64,000 nucleotides of DNA from Bacillota bacterium (GTDB lineage: Bacteria > Bacillota > Sulfobacillia > Sulfobacillales > Sulfobacillaceae): assembly GCA_026627385.1 (NCBI GenBank), contig JAPNUR010000003.1, forward strand, positions 1 to 64,000. The letters are read 5' to 3'. A model generated the notes under the pieces. The model worked only from the letters and a program-made list of their open reading frames with translations. It did no database searches and had not been told where the DNA came from. This document shows positions 18,763 to 28,715 of the stretch, piece after piece (the first letter of the stretch is position 1; each line of letters begins with the position of its first letter). Made by a program: the position numbers and the translations under genes.

Positions 18763-20025
18763 ATGGCTGACTTATCCATCAATTTTGCTGGCATTCGGGC
18801 TCCGAACCCCTTTTGGTTGGCTTCGGGGCCGCTAACCAATACCGCGTACCAAGTGATGAAAGCCTTCGACGAAGGGTGGGGTGGCGCGGTATGGAAAACT
18901 GTTGGCGACCCAATTATCAACGTGAGTTCGCGCTTAGGATCGCTTGACTACGGCGGCCGCCGGATGATGGGGCTCAACAATATTGAGCTCATTTCTGACC
19001 GATCCATTGAAGAGAATCTCGCGGAAATTCAGGAAGTCAAACGGCGGTACCCACACCACGCGGTCATCGTATCGATGATGTTTGAAGCCAATCCGAATGT
19101 GTGGCGCGAGATGGTCCACCGGGTCGAAGACACAGGAGCGGACGGCATTGAACTGAATTTTGGTTGTCCCCATGGAATGAGTGAGCGGGGCATGGGTTCC
19201 GTGGTGGGGCAAGTGCCCGAGTATACGGAAACGATTACGCGTTACGCGGTGGAATCTGCCAGCATTCCGGTAATTGTCAAGTTGACGCCCAACGTGACCG
19301 ATATCCGGGCACCTGGGCGGGCTTCGGTGGCCGGAGGCGCTCAGGCACTGTCGTTAATTAATACCATTAATAGCGTCATGGGGGTCGACCTCGAAACATG
19401 GCGCCCCATTCCTGATGTCGATGGTCGGGGCTCACATGGCGGTTATTGCGGTCCAGCCGTGAAGCCTATTGCGCTACACATGTTGTCCAGCCTTTATAAC
19501 GATGCCGCTGTGCCTTTGCCGCTGTGCGGCATTGGCGGTATTGAAACGTGGCGCGATGCGGCGGAATTTTTGCTGTTAGGCGCAGGGGCGTTGCAAGTCT
19601 GCACGGCCGCGATGCACTACGGCTTTCGCATTGTGCGGGAACTGACCGAAGGTCTTAATGATTACTTAGATCAACGGGGCATTCCTCGGGTGGAGGATAT
19701 AGTAGGCAAGGCCGCTCCGGCCATTGGCGACTGGAACGATCTGCGCCTTTCCTACTCGTTCCAGGTGGTGGCCAAAATCCACCCAGAACGATGTATTGGG
19801 TGCAATTTGTGTTACATTGCCTGCGATGATGGAGCGCACCAATGCATTGAGCGGGTCGACGGCGAGACCGCTCCGCGCGTCCGGGAAGACGATTGTGTTG
19901 GCTGCAACTTGTGTTCGCTTGTATGTCCCGTACCCGGCTGCATCGAGATGGTGCCGGTGGAGAAAGGTCCCGTCGAGACGTGGCGCATGCGTGAGGCGCG
20001 CTTGAACACGCTATCCCAGGGTTAG
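18763..20025 (+). CDS. preA: Dihydropyrimidine dehydrogenase catalytic subunit PreA
   Basis: PreA reduces uracil or thymine to the 5,6-dihydro forms. Residues 1-320 are a dihydroorotate-dehydrogenase-like FMN barrel (NPFWLASGPLTN, ELNFGCPHGMSERGMG, CGIGGIETWRDAAEFL). The C-terminal 90 residues hold two 4Fe-4S motifs, CIGCNLCYIAC and CVGCNLCSLVCPV. The loop with NFGCPHGM carries the cysteine typical of DPD active sites. Length 420 fits. It is translated just after preT from an AACGGAGGGAG site. Together with PreT it gives the full enzyme. Confidence 0.95.
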   Translation: MADLSINFAGIRAPNPFWLASGPLTNTAYQVMKAFDEGWGGAVWKTVGDPIINVSSRLGSLDYGGRRMMGLNNIELISDRSIEENLAEIQEVKRRYPHHAVIVSMMFEANPNVWREMVHRVEDTGADGIELNFGCPHGMSERGMGSVVGQVPEYTETITRYAVESASIPVIVKLTPNVTDIRAPGRASVAGGAQALSLINTINSVMGVDLETWRPIPDVDGRGSHGGYCGPAVKPIALHMLSSLYNDAAVPLPLCGIGGIETWRDAAEFLLLGAGALQVCTAAMHYGFRIVRELTEGLNDYLDQRGIPRVEDIVGKAAPAIGDWNDLRLSYSFQVVAKIHPERCIGCNLCYIACDDGAHQCIERVDGETAPRVREDDCVGCNLCSLVCPVPGCIEMVPVEKGPVETWRMREARLNTLSQG

Positions 20026-20042
20026 GCAAGGAGGCCGATGGA

Positions 20043-21425
20043 ATGAAAACGTTGATTCGGGGTGGCCGCATTGTGACCGCCACAGATGATTACCACGCCG
20101 ATCTTTTGATTGAAGATGGCCGCATCGCGCTCATTGGGCATTCGCTGACGGTTGAGGCCGACCAGGTGATCGACGCGCAAGGCCTCGTTGTCTTGCCTGG
20201 CGGCATTGATGTTCACACGCATTTCGACATGCCATTCGGCGGTACCACCTCGGCCGACGACTTTGCCAGCGGCACCAAGGCGGCGGCTTTTGGCGGGACC
20301 ACGACGATCATAGACTTTGCCATTCAAAGCCGGGGCCATAGCCTGCAGGAGGGTTTTGAAACCTGGCTTGCGAAAGCTGAAGGCAAGGCGAGCATTGACT
20401 ACGGATTTCACATGATTGTCAGTGAAGCACGCCCTGAGATTCTCGATGAAATGCAACGCATGGTCGACCAGGGCGTGACCAGTTTCAAAATGTTCACCGC
20501 GTATCCTGGCGTCTTTATGGTGGACGATGGCGGCATTTTTCGTGCCCTTCAACGAGCAGCCGACATTGGCGCTATGATCGCCATGCATGCGGAGAACGGT
20601 AGTGTGATTGACGTCCTGGTGGAGCAAGCGTTAGCACGCGGGGAAGTTGCTCCCAAATACCATGCGCTCACGCGACCACCCCAGTTGGAAGGGGAGGCGA
20701 CCCACCGCGTCATCGTCTTAGCGGAACTCACCAAGGCTCCGCTCTATATCGTGCACTTGTCGGCGGCGGATGCCCTCGATGCGGTGATTGCCGCTCGTGA
20801 TCGCGGACTCGATGTCTATGCCGAAACGTGTCCGCAGTACCTCTTCCTTTCTTACGACAATTATGAGGAACCTGGGTTTGACGGCGCCAAGTACGTCATG
20901 TCCCCCCCGTTAAGGCCGCGCGAACATCAAGAACGATTGTGGCAGGGGCTAAAGACCGACGACCTCCAGGTGGTGGCCACCGATCATTGTCCCTTTTGTA
21001 TGAAAGACCAAAAGGTCTTGGGGCGGGACAACTTTGCCAAAATCCCTAATGGGGCGCCGGGTGTCGAGACGCGCATGAGTTTAATTTATGATGGCGGGGT
21101 AGCCGCCGGGCGCTTGTCGCTTAACCGCTTTGTCGAAATTACGGCCACCATGCCTGCGAAGCTCTTTGGCCTCTTCCCACAAAAAGGCACCATTGCCGTC
21201 GGTTCGGACGCGGACCTGATTCTTTTTGATCCGTCGGGAGAGACACGATGGTCCAGTGTGACCCATCACATGCGCGTCGATTATAACCCGTATGAAGGGC
21301 GGGTGACTCGCGGTGCGATTCGCCAGGTGCTCTCGCGGGGCGAGGTGATTGTGGACGGCACGCAATTTCGGGGGCGCGAAGGGCGTGGCCAATACCTGAA
21401 GCGTCACTCATTTGTGCGCCCCTAG
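20043..21425 (+). CDS. hydA: Dihydropyrimidinase (hydantoinase)
   Basis: Opens the ring of dihydrouracil to N-carbamoyl-beta-alanine. The 460-residue amidohydrolase shows the metal motif GGIDVHTHFDMPF, the carboxylated Lys in VTSFKMFTAYPG, His in AMHAENG and IVHLSAADAL, and the Asp in VATDHCPFC. AAGGAGG precedes the ATG. Its TAG stop (21423-21425) shares the tetranucleotide CTAG with the stop of the convergent pucR gene, so no room is left for a terminator between them. Confidence 0.94.
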   Translation: MKTLIRGGRIVTATDDYHADLLIEDGRIALIGHSLTVEADQVIDAQGLVVLPGGIDVHTHFDMPFGGTTSADDFASGTKAAAFGGTTTIIDFAIQSRGHSLQEGFETWLAKAEGKASIDYGFHMIVSEARPEILDEMQRMVDQGVTSFKMFTAYPGVFMVDDGGIFRALQRAADIGAMIAMHAENGSVIDVLVEQALARGEVAPKYHALTRPPQLEGEATHRVIVLAELTKAPLYIVHLSAADALDAVIAARDRGLDVYAETCPQYLFLSYDNYEEPGFDGAKYVMSPPLRPREHQERLWQGLKTDDLQVVATDHCPFCMKDQKVLGRDNFAKIPNGAPGVETRMSLIYDGGVAAGRLSLNRFVEITATMPAKLFGLFPQKGTIAVGSDADLILFDPSGETRWSSVTHHMRVDYNPYEGRVTRGAIRQVLSRGEVIVDGTQFRGREGRGQYLKRHSFVRP

Positions 21426-22933
21426 GGAGCGGGTGGAAGAGTCAGGAAACGGTACGCGACCAGGGCGGCACCCAAAGCCAGGCGACGATCAGGGGCGAGA
21501 AAGTCTTCACCGAGCAAGTCGGACAGCGTGCGAATGCGCGCGTAGAGGGTCTGACGATGAATGCCAAGCACGTGACTGGCCGACTGCTTTGAATCAATGT
21601 GTGCGAGCAGCACCTCGAGCGTTTGCAAAAGCCGTTCCTTGTCCTCGCGGGCGAGGATAGGGCCAAGTTCGGGGGCTACCAGCCACCGCTCCAGTTGCTG
21701 TCGGGGCGTTCCCAAGATCCAGCGGTATAATCCGAGTTCCTCGTAGGCGAGTGGCGAGCGGTTGAGGTAGTGGGCAGCTAGCGCGGCATCATTGGCTTCC
21801 ACGAACGCTTGATGCATGTTGGCGGGGTCCGAATACATGCCCGAGATGCCGATCGGTCGGGCCTGGGGCCCCGTTAACGTGCGCAAGGCGTCAGGAAACG
21901 CGCTGATTTTTTTACGAGGCGCTAGGGCGACAAGCACTAGGCGGTCTGTTTGGTCTAGCTCAAGGAGCGTGGCCATTCCCCGAAGCCGGGGTCGCAGACG
22001 CTCAACGTGGACCTTGTCCATGACCATGACGCGATAGGCGAGGTCGGGACTGATAAGATACCGTGAACGGAATCGCTGGATATGGTGCGGCGCGGGATCC
22101 TCATCAAATAGCAAGGGCTCTAACAATGCCGCTTCCTCGCGGCGCCGTCGGCGGTCAAGGCTTTCTGTGCGAATGAAGTCTTGGGCTAAGGCGGCTGCTG
22201 TGCGATCCAACGCCAGGTAGACGCGTTCGTCGACCACCTGACCAGGGTTTTTGACCAGCAAGTCGCCCATCGGTTTTTCGAACACCATCACCGTTTGGCG
22301 GACCAGGGGTTCCGGCGTAGTGACTGGCTCCGGGTGCAGCGCGATGGATTCAAATGGGCCTGGCGTCGTAGGCCACTCACCAGCCCAAATCGCGGGTTCC
22401 CCGTCGTCCCGCGGGAGATAGAGTGCGGGGCGCTGAATACTTTCGGTGAGAATGGCGAGGAGACGTTCGGGGCCTTCGGTATTCAGTAGTGCCTGGCGAA
22501 TTTTGAGGGACAGCGTTTCCAAATCATCCATCACGCGGTGGTGCTGGCTAATCACGAGACTGTTGATGTCTTGACTGAGATCTAAAAAGCGCACGGGTTC
22601 CTTAAACACGATGATGGGGAAAGCATGGCGGTTGGCAAGGACAATCATATCTTCAGGGACATCGGGAAGATATCCTCCCAGTTCCAGTACCAAGCCCGAA
22701 GCTTGCGCGTCGATGAGGCCGGTTAAGTAGCGGGTGCGGGCGGCGGCTGTGCCCAGGCTTACCCCCGTTGCGAGCACCAGTTCATGGCCATGCAAAAATT
22801 GCCCCAATTCGGGCACTTCACCCACGTGCACCCAGTGAATAGGGCGCCCTAACCCGTCGATTCCCGCCACCAGTTGCGCTCGACGAAAGCTGTCCCGTTG
22901 TAAGACATCTTGCACAGTTATCATCCAACTCAC
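21422..22933 (-). CDS. PucR-family transcriptional regulator
   Basis: A 503-residue regulator with an N-terminal PucR sensor domain (TVQDVLQRDSFRRAQLVAG, HELVLATGVSLG), a middle GGDEF-like region and a C-terminal helix-turn-helix of the PucR type (LLAHIDSKQSASHVLGIHRQ, TLYARIRTLSDLLGEDF). PucR proteins control purine or pyrimidine catabolism, so the likely targets are the operons on either side. It is transcribed divergently from the aminotransferase gene at 23072 and converges on hydA. Confidence 0.92.
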   Translation of the reverse strand: MSWMITVQDVLQRDSFRRAQLVAGIDGLGRPIHWVHVGEVPELGQFLHGHELVLATGVSLGTAAARTRYLTGLIDAQASGLVLELGGYLPDVPEDMIVLANRHAFPIIVFKEPVRFLDLSQDINSLVISQHHRVMDDLETLSLKIRQALLNTEGPERLLAILTESIQRPALYLPRDDGEPAIWAGEWPTTPGPFESIALHPEPVTTPEPLVRQTVMVFEKPMGDLLVKNPGQVVDERVYLALDRTAAALAQDFIRTESLDRRRRREEAALLEPLLFDEDPAPHHIQRFRSRYLISPDLAYRVMVMDKVHVERLRPRLRGMATLLELDQTDRLVLVALAPRKKISAFPDALRTLTGPQARPIGISGMYSDPANMHQAFVEANDAALAAHYLNRSPLAYEELGLYRWILGTPRQQLERWLVAPELGPILAREDKERLLQTLEVLLAHIDSKQSASHVLGIHRQTLYARIRTLSDLLGEDFLAPDRRLALGAALVAYRFLTLPPAP

Positions 22934-22963
22934 CTAGACACTGTGTCGAATTTGTGTGAAAAA

Positions 22964-22992
22964 ATTATACCTAATTGTCTACCAAAAGCAAA
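22964..22992 (-). promoter_or_regulatory. Probable promoter of the pucR-type gene
   Basis: On the minus strand TTTGCT (22987-22992) and TATAAT (22964-22969) are separated by 17 bases, 31 bases before the ATG at 22933. The -10 is consensus and the -35 is moderate. No operator-like repeat overlaps it. Confidence 0.6.
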
Positions 22993-23071
22993 GACTGAAA
23001 CCTTTAGAATTTGCTTGATGGTGAGCCAAACACGGTCTCGGGCTGGAAATGCGCCCGTAAAGGAGGAGACT

Positions 23072-24400
23072 ATGAGCGATTTGGTCGAAAAGCAACGCCA
23101 GTACCTGGTCCCCGGGATCTCCACGTACTATCAAGATCCGTTGGTCATTACGCACGGGGAAGGGCGTCACGTATACGGTGACGATGGCCAGCGTTACCTC
23201 GATTTCTTTGGAGGAATCCTTACCGTATCGATTGGCCATGCTCACCCAGCGGTGACTCAGGCGGTCACGGAACAAGCGGCAAAGCTTGTGCATTCGTCCA
23301 CGTTGTACGTGACGGAACCGATGGTCCGGCTGGCCGAGCGGCTGGCGGCTATAACCCCAGGGCCGCTGAAGAAAAGCTTTTTCACCACCAGTGGAACAGA
23401 GGCCAATGAGACCGCTATTACCATGGCACAGCTGGCCACTGGTCGCAGCGAGGTGGTGGCGTTTCGGCACAGTTACTCGGGACGTTCGCAAATGGCCATG
23501 GGATTAACGGGGCAGGCTGACTGGAAACTGGCGGGGGCCGGCATGGCCTTGCCCATACGGCACGCGCACAATGCCTACTGTTATCGTTGCCCGTTTGGCA
23601 AAACGCCGGACCGTTGCGGACTAGAGTGCGCGCAAGATTTGCGCGAGTTTATTCGTACCAGCACGTCTGGACGCATCGCCGCGTTGATTGCCGAGCCTAT
23701 TCAAGGTGTTGGGGGATTCATCACTCCGCCCGCAGCGTTCTTCCAAGAAGCGGTGAGCATTGCCCGAGAATTTGGCGCGTTGTTCATTGACGACGAGGTG
23801 CAGACAGGCTTTGGCCGCACCGGGAAGCCTTTCGGCATTGATCATTATGGCGTGACCCCGGACATCATGACCTTTGCCAAGGGGTTGGCTAACGGGTTGC
23901 CAATTGGGGCCACCATTGCCACCGACGAAGTGGCTGAGCACTATCAAGGCCCCACCATATCCACCTTTGGCGGCAACCCGCTATCCATGCAAGCAGCCAT
24001 GGCCACCTTGGAAGTCATGGAAAAGGAAGATCTGACAGAAAATGCGCGCGTCCTGGGAACGTATCTGAGGACGGGGTTAGAAGAGTTAGCGGACCGCTAC
24101 CCCGTCATTGGCGATGTGCGCGGGAAAGGGTTGATGCAGGGACTGGAGTTTGTGTGGCGAGACAAGAAGCCGGCACCGGAACTGGCTCGGGCCTTTTTGG
24201 AGCGCACGCGTGAACGCTCTCTCTTAGTAGGCAAAGGGGGGCTCTACGGCAACGTCATTCGCATCGCGCCGCCCATGACGGTCACGCGAGATGAAGTGAC
24301 GACGGCGCTCACCGCGATGGCCGAGGCTATGGCGGCGATTTACCGCGACTTTCCTGAGGCGGAAACGGTGCCATCGACCCGTATTCAATACCAATCCTAG
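23072..24400 (+). CDS. Class III aminotransferase, probably beta-alanine--pyruvate type
   Basis: A PLP enzyme of 443 residues resembling alanine-glyoxylate/beta-alanine aminotransferases: SGTEANETAI, the Asp in FIDDEVQTGFGRTG that holds the pyridine nitrogen, and the Schiff-base Lys in DIMTFAKGLANGLPIGA. In this locus it would move the amino group of beta-alanine to pyruvate (or glyoxylate), giving malonate semialdehyde and L-alanine. The alanine dehydrogenase two genes downstream makes pyruvate the likely acceptor. AAAGGAGGAGAC precedes ATG 23072; the frame extends to 22910 but that part is leader. Confidence 0.88.
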   Translation: MSDLVEKQRQYLVPGISTYYQDPLVITHGEGRHVYGDDGQRYLDFFGGILTVSIGHAHPAVTQAVTEQAAKLVHSSTLYVTEPMVRLAERLAAITPGPLKKSFFTTSGTEANETAITMAQLATGRSEVVAFRHSYSGRSQMAMGLTGQADWKLAGAGMALPIRHAHNAYCYRCPFGKTPDRCGLECAQDLREFIRTSTSGRIAALIAEPIQGVGGFITPPAAFFQEAVSIAREFGALFIDDEVQTGFGRTGKPFGIDHYGVTPDIMTFAKGLANGLPIGATIATDEVAEHYQGPTISTFGGNPLSMQAAMATLEVMEKEDLTENARVLGTYLRTGLEELADRYPVIGDVRGKGLMQGLEFVWRDKKPAPELARAFLERTRERSLLVGKGGLYGNVIRIAPPMTVTRDEVTTALTAMAEAMAAIYRDFPEAETVPSTRIQYQS

Positions 24401-24412
24401 GGAGGGAGAATG

Positions 24413-25855
24413 ATGGCGGCTGTGTTACAGCACGTGATTGGAGGTCAGCTGAGACCTCATCAGGCGTCGCGCCTGGACCCTGTATTTAATCCGGCATTGG
24501 GCGATGTGATCGGCGAGGTTCCCATCGACGACGTTCAGGCCGTCGATGCGGCGGTACAAGCTGCAGAGGCTGCATTTCGCGAGTGGTCGGCGACACCGAT
24601 TCTTGAGCGCGCCCGGGTGATGTTTCGCTATCGTGAGCTGCTTGAGGCTCACCGGCGAGAACTCGCCGAAAGCGTCACTCGCGAGCATGGCAAGATTCTG
24701 TCGGATGCGTACAACGAAGTGGGACGCGGTATTGAAGTGGTCGAGTTGGCGGCTGGAGCTCCCTCACTGCTTAAGGGCGAAGTGCTTCCCGAAGTGGCGC
24801 ATGGTGTAGATGTGACGATGTTGCGGGTGCCGTTGGGGGTCGTCGCGGGGATTACCCCCTTTAATTTTCCCGCCATGATCCCGCTGTGGATGATTCCGCC
24901 TGCCATTGTGTCTGGAAACACGTTCGTGTTGAAACCATCGGAACGCACACCCCTCACGTCCATGCGGCTTTTGGAGCTCTTGAAGGAGGCGGGATTGCCT
25001 GACGGCGTCGTCAATTTGGTGCATGGCGGGGCTCCGGTGGTTGATGCCTTGCTAACCCATCCGAGGATTCGGGCGATATCGTTTGTCGGCTCGCAACCGG
25101 TGGCGGACTACGTCTATCGGACCGCAAGCCAGCACCATAAGCGTGTCCAAGCCTTGGGTGGCGCCAAGAATTTTCATATCGTGATGCCCGATGCCAATTT
25201 GGATCTAGCCGTCGATGCACTCATGGGATCGGCCTACGGCTCTGCGGGCGAGCGTTGCTTAGCCGGTTCGGTGGTCGTGGCGGTGGGCGACGTGGCTGAC
25301 GCCCTTGTGCAGCGACTGCAGGATAAGGCGTCACGTCTGAAGGTGGGCAACGGGCTCGAAGCTGGCATAGAGATGGGACCGCTGATTCGTGCTCAGCATC
25401 GCGAGCGGGTCCAAGGATATATTGAACGCGGTGTGGCCGAGGGGGCGACATTGGCCCTCGATGGACGACAGCATGATATGCCCTCTGAGGGTTTCTTCTT
25501 AGGACCCACGCTGTTCGACCGCGTGGAAGCGCACATGACCATAGCCCAGGAGGAAATCTTTGGGCCAGTGCTCAGTGTTATCCGACGGCCGTCATTAGAG
25601 GAGGCGGTGACCACCGCGAACGGATCGCGGTTTGGTAACACCGCGACGATTTACACGACCTCGGGGAAGGCGGCCCGATATTTCCGCGATCATGTGCAAG
25701 CGGGGATGTTGGGTGTCAATATCGGGGTGCCAGCGCCCGTGGCCTGGTTTCCGTTTGCGGGATGGAAGGATTCGTTTTACGGGGATTTGCATGCCACAGG
25801 GATGGATGCCTTCTGGTTTTATACAGAGCGCCGCGTGATCACCGCGCGCTGGTAG
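24413..25855 (+). CDS. mmsA: CoA-acylating (methyl)malonate-semialdehyde dehydrogenase
   Basis: An aldehyde dehydrogenase family member of the MmsA/IolA branch: [20 protein letters not shown] replaces the usual Glu general base region, and the catalytic Cys sits in [11 protein letters not shown]. Such enzymes oxidatively decarboxylate malonate semialdehyde to acetyl-CoA (or methylmalonate semialdehyde to propionyl-CoA) with NAD and CoA. Following the beta-alanine aminotransferase, it would finish uracil breakdown to acetyl-CoA, or thymine breakdown to propionyl-CoA. GGAGGG spacing favours ATG 24413 over 24410. Confidence 0.9.
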   Translation: MAAVLQHVIGGQLRPHQASRLDPVFNPALGDVIGEVPIDDVQAVDAAVQAAEAAFREWSATPILERARVMFRYRELLEAHRRELAESVTREHGKILSDAYNEVGRGIEVVELAAGAPSLLKGEVLPEVAHGVDVTMLRVPLGVVAGITPFNFPAMIPLWMIPPAIVSGNTFVLKPSERTPLTSMRLLELLKEAGLPDGVVNLVHGGAPVVDALLTHPRIRAISFVGSQPVADYVYRTASQHHKRVQALGGAKNFHIVMPDANLDLAVDALMGSAYGSAGERCLAGSVVVAVGDVADALVQRLQDKASRLKVGNGLEAGIEMGPLIRAQHRERVQGYIERGVAEGATLALDGRQHDMPSEGFFLGPTLFDRVEAHMTIAQEEIFGPVLSVIRRPSLEEAVTTANGSRFGNTATIYTTSGKAARYFRDHVQAGMLGVNIGVPAPVAWFPFAGWKDSFYGDLHATGMDAFWFYTERRVITARW

Positions 25856-25884
25856 AAAGATTGACAGCAAAGGAAGAGAGACCG

Positions 25885-27006
25885 ATGATTATTGGCTTGC
25901 CTAAGGAAATTAAGGCCGACGAGAACCGGGTGGCACTAACACCGCAAGGGGTCAAGCTCCTGGTTCAAGATGGCCACCGTGTGTTGGTGCAGAGAGGTGC
26001 AGGTGAGGGTAGCGGATTTTCCGATGCGCAGTACCAGGCCGCCGACGCCGTCATCGTGCCGGAAGCCGCTGATGTCTGGCATGGTGCGGAATTAATCGTG
26101 AAGGTGAAAGAGCCGCTGCCCGAGGAATATGCGTACTTTCGTCCGAATCTGACTTTGTTTACGTACTTGCATCTGGCCGCTGACCGAGAGCTTACGAACG
26201 CGTTAATGGAGTCCCGGGTGACGGCCATTGCTTACGAAACGGTGGAAACGTCCGATGGCCGGTTGCCCCTCTTAACGCCGATGAGCGAAGTAGCAGGACG
26301 CATGGCGCCGCAAATCGGCGCGCAGTTTCTAGAAAAAGCCTATGGAGGCCGCGGGATTCTCTTGGGGGGTGTGCCGGGGGTCTTGCCAGGGCGCGTCTTG
26401 ATAGTCGGCGGTGGTGTGGTGGGCACGAATGCGGCTCGCATCGCGCTTGGGCTAGGGGCGGAGGTGACCATTGTCGATGTGAACGCCCAGCGGCTCCGGC
26501 AGTTGGACGATCTCTTTGGCGGCAGCGTGCGGACGCTTATGTCGAACGAATACAATATTGCCGACGCGCTAAGTCGAACGGATTTATTGATTGGGGCGGT
26601 GCTTGTCCCGGGAGCACGGGCGCCGCATCTCGTGACCGAGGCCATGGTGAAAAGCATGATGCCAGGCAGTGTCATTGTCGATGTGGCCATTGATCAAGGG
26701 GGATCGATTGAGACCATCGATCGCATTACCACCCATTCCCACCCGACTTACGAAAAATTTGGGGTGATTCATTACGCGGTGGCGAATATTCCCGGCGCGG
26801 TGGCGCGTACGTCGACGCTGGCACTAACCGGGGTGACGTTGCCCTATGTGAGGGAGTTGGCCCGGCGCGGGACGGTGGAGGCCTTGCGCACCAATCGAGC
26901 GCTGGCTAAAGGGCTTAACGTCGCGAATGGCCGCATTCTGTACCCGGCAGTGGCTGAAGCCCATGGATTGGCCGTGGCCAACGTCGCCGAATATTTAGCG
27001 AGTTAG
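25885..27006 (+). CDS. ald: Alanine dehydrogenase
   Basis: Oxidatively deaminates L-alanine to pyruvate and ammonia with NAD. Starts [20 protein letters not shown], the family signature, with catalytic Lys and His in VKVKEPLP and YLHLAAD and the NAD-binding [10 protein letters not shown] region. Length 374 is typical (about 370). The frame extends to 25762 but AGGAAGAGAG before ATG 25885 fixes the start. As last gene of the cluster it can regenerate pyruvate for the aminotransferase and supply NADH and ammonia. Confidence 0.96.
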   Translation: MIIGLPKEIKADENRVALTPQGVKLLVQDGHRVLVQRGAGEGSGFSDAQYQAADAVIVPEAADVWHGAELIVKVKEPLPEEYAYFRPNLTLFTYLHLAADRELTNALMESRVTAIAYETVETSDGRLPLLTPMSEVAGRMAPQIGAQFLEKAYGGRGILLGGVPGVLPGRVLIVGGGVVGTNAARIALGLGAEVTIVDVNAQRLRQLDDLFGGSVRTLMSNEYNIADALSRTDLLIGAVLVPGARAPHLVTEAMVKSMMPGSVIVDVAIDQGGSIETIDRITTHSHPTYEKFGVIHYAVANIPGAVARTSTLALTGVTLPYVRELARRGTVEALRTNRALAKGLNVANGRILYPAVAEAHGLAVANVAEYLAS

Positions 27007-27048
27007 CGATGTAGCCGCACCGCATGGCGCGGTTTGGTTTCTAACACA

Positions 27049-27082
27049 GAAGAGCCGTGACCTCTGGAGGCCGCGGCTCTTC
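27049..27082 (+). terminator. Hairpin terminator after ald
   Basis: GAAGAGCCG (27049-27057) and CGGCTCTTC (27074-27082) are perfect 9-base arms around a 16-base loop. It lies 40 bases after the ald stop. There is no strong T-run, so it may act as a weak or bidirectional terminator between ald and the convergent small gene. Confidence 0.6.
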
Positions 27083-27113
27083 ACCGTGGTGTGAAGTATT
27101 TGACTATAAGGGG

Positions 27114-27413
27114 TTAAAGGCGGTAGTAGACGGTGGTGTAAAATGAATCATCCGTAAACAAGTCCCGAGCTCGGTCTGCAAGCGCCTTATACTCGGGATC
27201 CCGTCGCAATGCGGCAGCCATGCTTTCTAACTGGCTTAAATTGTCAAAATCCATGGCGACTTGAAAGCTACCCGGCTTTCCAAAAGCCTGATAAAAGATA
27301 TCGAGCGTCTTCTGGTGTCGGTCTAGGAAATATTGCTTCATCTCTTGAAAGAGCTTGATAGCTTCATCGCCCTTGCCCGCTTTAGCCTCAAATTCGATGA
27401 CATAGCGATTCAT
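27114..27413 (-). CDS. Small conserved protein, probable dimeric alpha/beta-barrel fold
   Basis: A 99-residue protein, MNRYVIEFEAKAGKGDEAIK onward, with alternating beta strand and helix pattern and a central 'GKPGSFQVAMDFDNLSQLES' resembling the ferredoxin-like dimeric alpha/beta-barrel (NIPSNAP/ABM) superfamily. No catalytic residues can be named. The ATG at 27413 has AAGGAG upstream. It stands alone, convergent to ald, and its function is unknown. Confidence 0.7.
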   Translation of the reverse strand: MNRYVIEFEAKAGKGDEAIKLFQEMKQYFLDRHQKTLDIFYQAFGKPGSFQVAMDFDNLSQLESMAAALRRDPEYKALADRARDLFTDDSFYTTVYYRL

Positions 27414-27518
27414 AATGTCGGTGGCTCCTTCCATTGAGAATTGGTAGCTGTTTCATTATACTCTGATTTGCCCACCACCTTGCGGCGGGGCGGTCGTACT
27501 GCGGGGGGCGTCTAGCCA

Positions 27519-28715
27519 TTATGTGCCGAAAAGACGATGGGGTGCTTTTCGCGTGAGCTTAATGCCAAGAAATCCAATGACGACGGCAATAATGGCTGCA
27601 CCGCTAATGAGAGGAAAAGTGCCCGGACGGTAAAGTTGATTAGCGGCTCCTGATCCTGCGACCAGTCCCAAATACATGGCGGTGTTGTTTAGGGCCAGAC
27701 TTGTTCCCCGAACCGCTGGCGTCACCTCGGAGGCCAGTGCCTTTAAATCCGGAATGTATGCCTGACTTAAGGCGAATGCCAACGCGGCCCCAATGATGGC
27801 GATTAGCCGAAAGTAAAGAGTGGTGACCGTTAACGCGGCTAACGCTACGAGTTCCACGAGCTGCGCGGAAATGACGGCAAAGCGCGGACCGCGGCGATCG
27901 CCCAACCGGCCAAAATAGGCGTTACCCATTAAATTGAACATACCGTAGCCGCCAAGAACCAGGAGCAACTGTTTTGCGGGAAGACCATGGTGGAGCAACG
28001 CCGTTGGCAAATAGCTATACACCAGGCCGATGGCGGCAAACGCTGTGAAGCTCGCTAATAACTGGGGCCAGGTACGGGCGAGGAGTCGGTAGTATGGTGC
28101 CACAGCGAATGGCGTGGCACGCACGTGGGCCTGGGGTGAGGCGAGGTGACGAAGCCAGGGAATGAGGATGCTGCCGATGAAGAAGAGCGCCGCGCCAATG
28201 GCCACGAGTGTTCCCCGCCAACCAACGGCATCGGCCAACCAGAGGCCCAAGGGAACGCCTGCTACCGTGGACAACGAGAATCCCATAGATAGGGTGGCCA
28301 TGGCACCGGCGCGCCAACGATCAGGCACGACGTCGCCAATCCAGGCATAAGCAATGGGACTGACGGCGCCAGCCGCCATGCCTGCGAGCGTACGGGCCGC
28401 TACTTCGAGTGCGAGAGTGGGGGCTAGGCCGGACGCCGTTTCCGCTGTGATGAAAAGCGCCATGCCGACGGCGAGGGCCGGATAACGACCAAAGCGGTCA
28501 GACGCGTATCCTGCCACCGGCGAACCCAGCGCATAACCTAGGGCAAAACAGGTGATGAGCCAACCCACCGATTGGACCGGGACACGAAAGCTGTGGCTCA
28601 TCGGGACCAAAAACGGCGCCACAATATTTAAGTCAGATCCCATGATGAACATCACACAGGCCAATGCAATAATGATAAATCGGAGACTAGGGCCTACCGT
28701 CGATGTCGTTGGCAT
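27519..28715 (-). CDS. MFS transporter (drug/metabolite efflux type)
   Basis: A 398-residue protein with twelve hydrophobic segments. The loop between helices 2 and 3 reads GYASDRFGRYPAL, the standard MFS motif A (G-x3-D-R-x-G-R), and GVPLGLWLADAVGWRGTLVA contains the motif C-type segment of drug/H+ antiporters. It is likely an exporter of sugar, drug or amino-acid-like molecules across the cytoplasmic membrane; the substrate cannot be predicted. It is monocistronic on the minus strand. Confidence 0.9.
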   Translation of the reverse strand: MPTTSTVGPSLRFIIIALACVMFIMGSDLNIVAPFLVPMSHSFRVPVQSVGWLITCFALGYALGSPVAGYASDRFGRYPALAVGMALFITAETASGLAPTLALEVAARTLAGMAAGAVSPIAYAWIGDVVPDRWRAGAMATLSMGFSLSTVAGVPLGLWLADAVGWRGTLVAIGAALFFIGSILIPWLRHLASPQAHVRATPFAVAPYYRLLARTWPQLLASFTAFAAIGLVYSYLPTALLHHGLPAKQLLLVLGGYGMFNLMGNAYFGRLGDRRGPRFAVISAQLVELVALAALTVTTLYFRLIAIIGAALAFALSQAYIPDLKALASEVTPAVRGTSLALNNTAMYLGLVAGSGAANQLYRPGTFPLISGAAIIAVVIGFLGIKLTRKAPHRLFGT

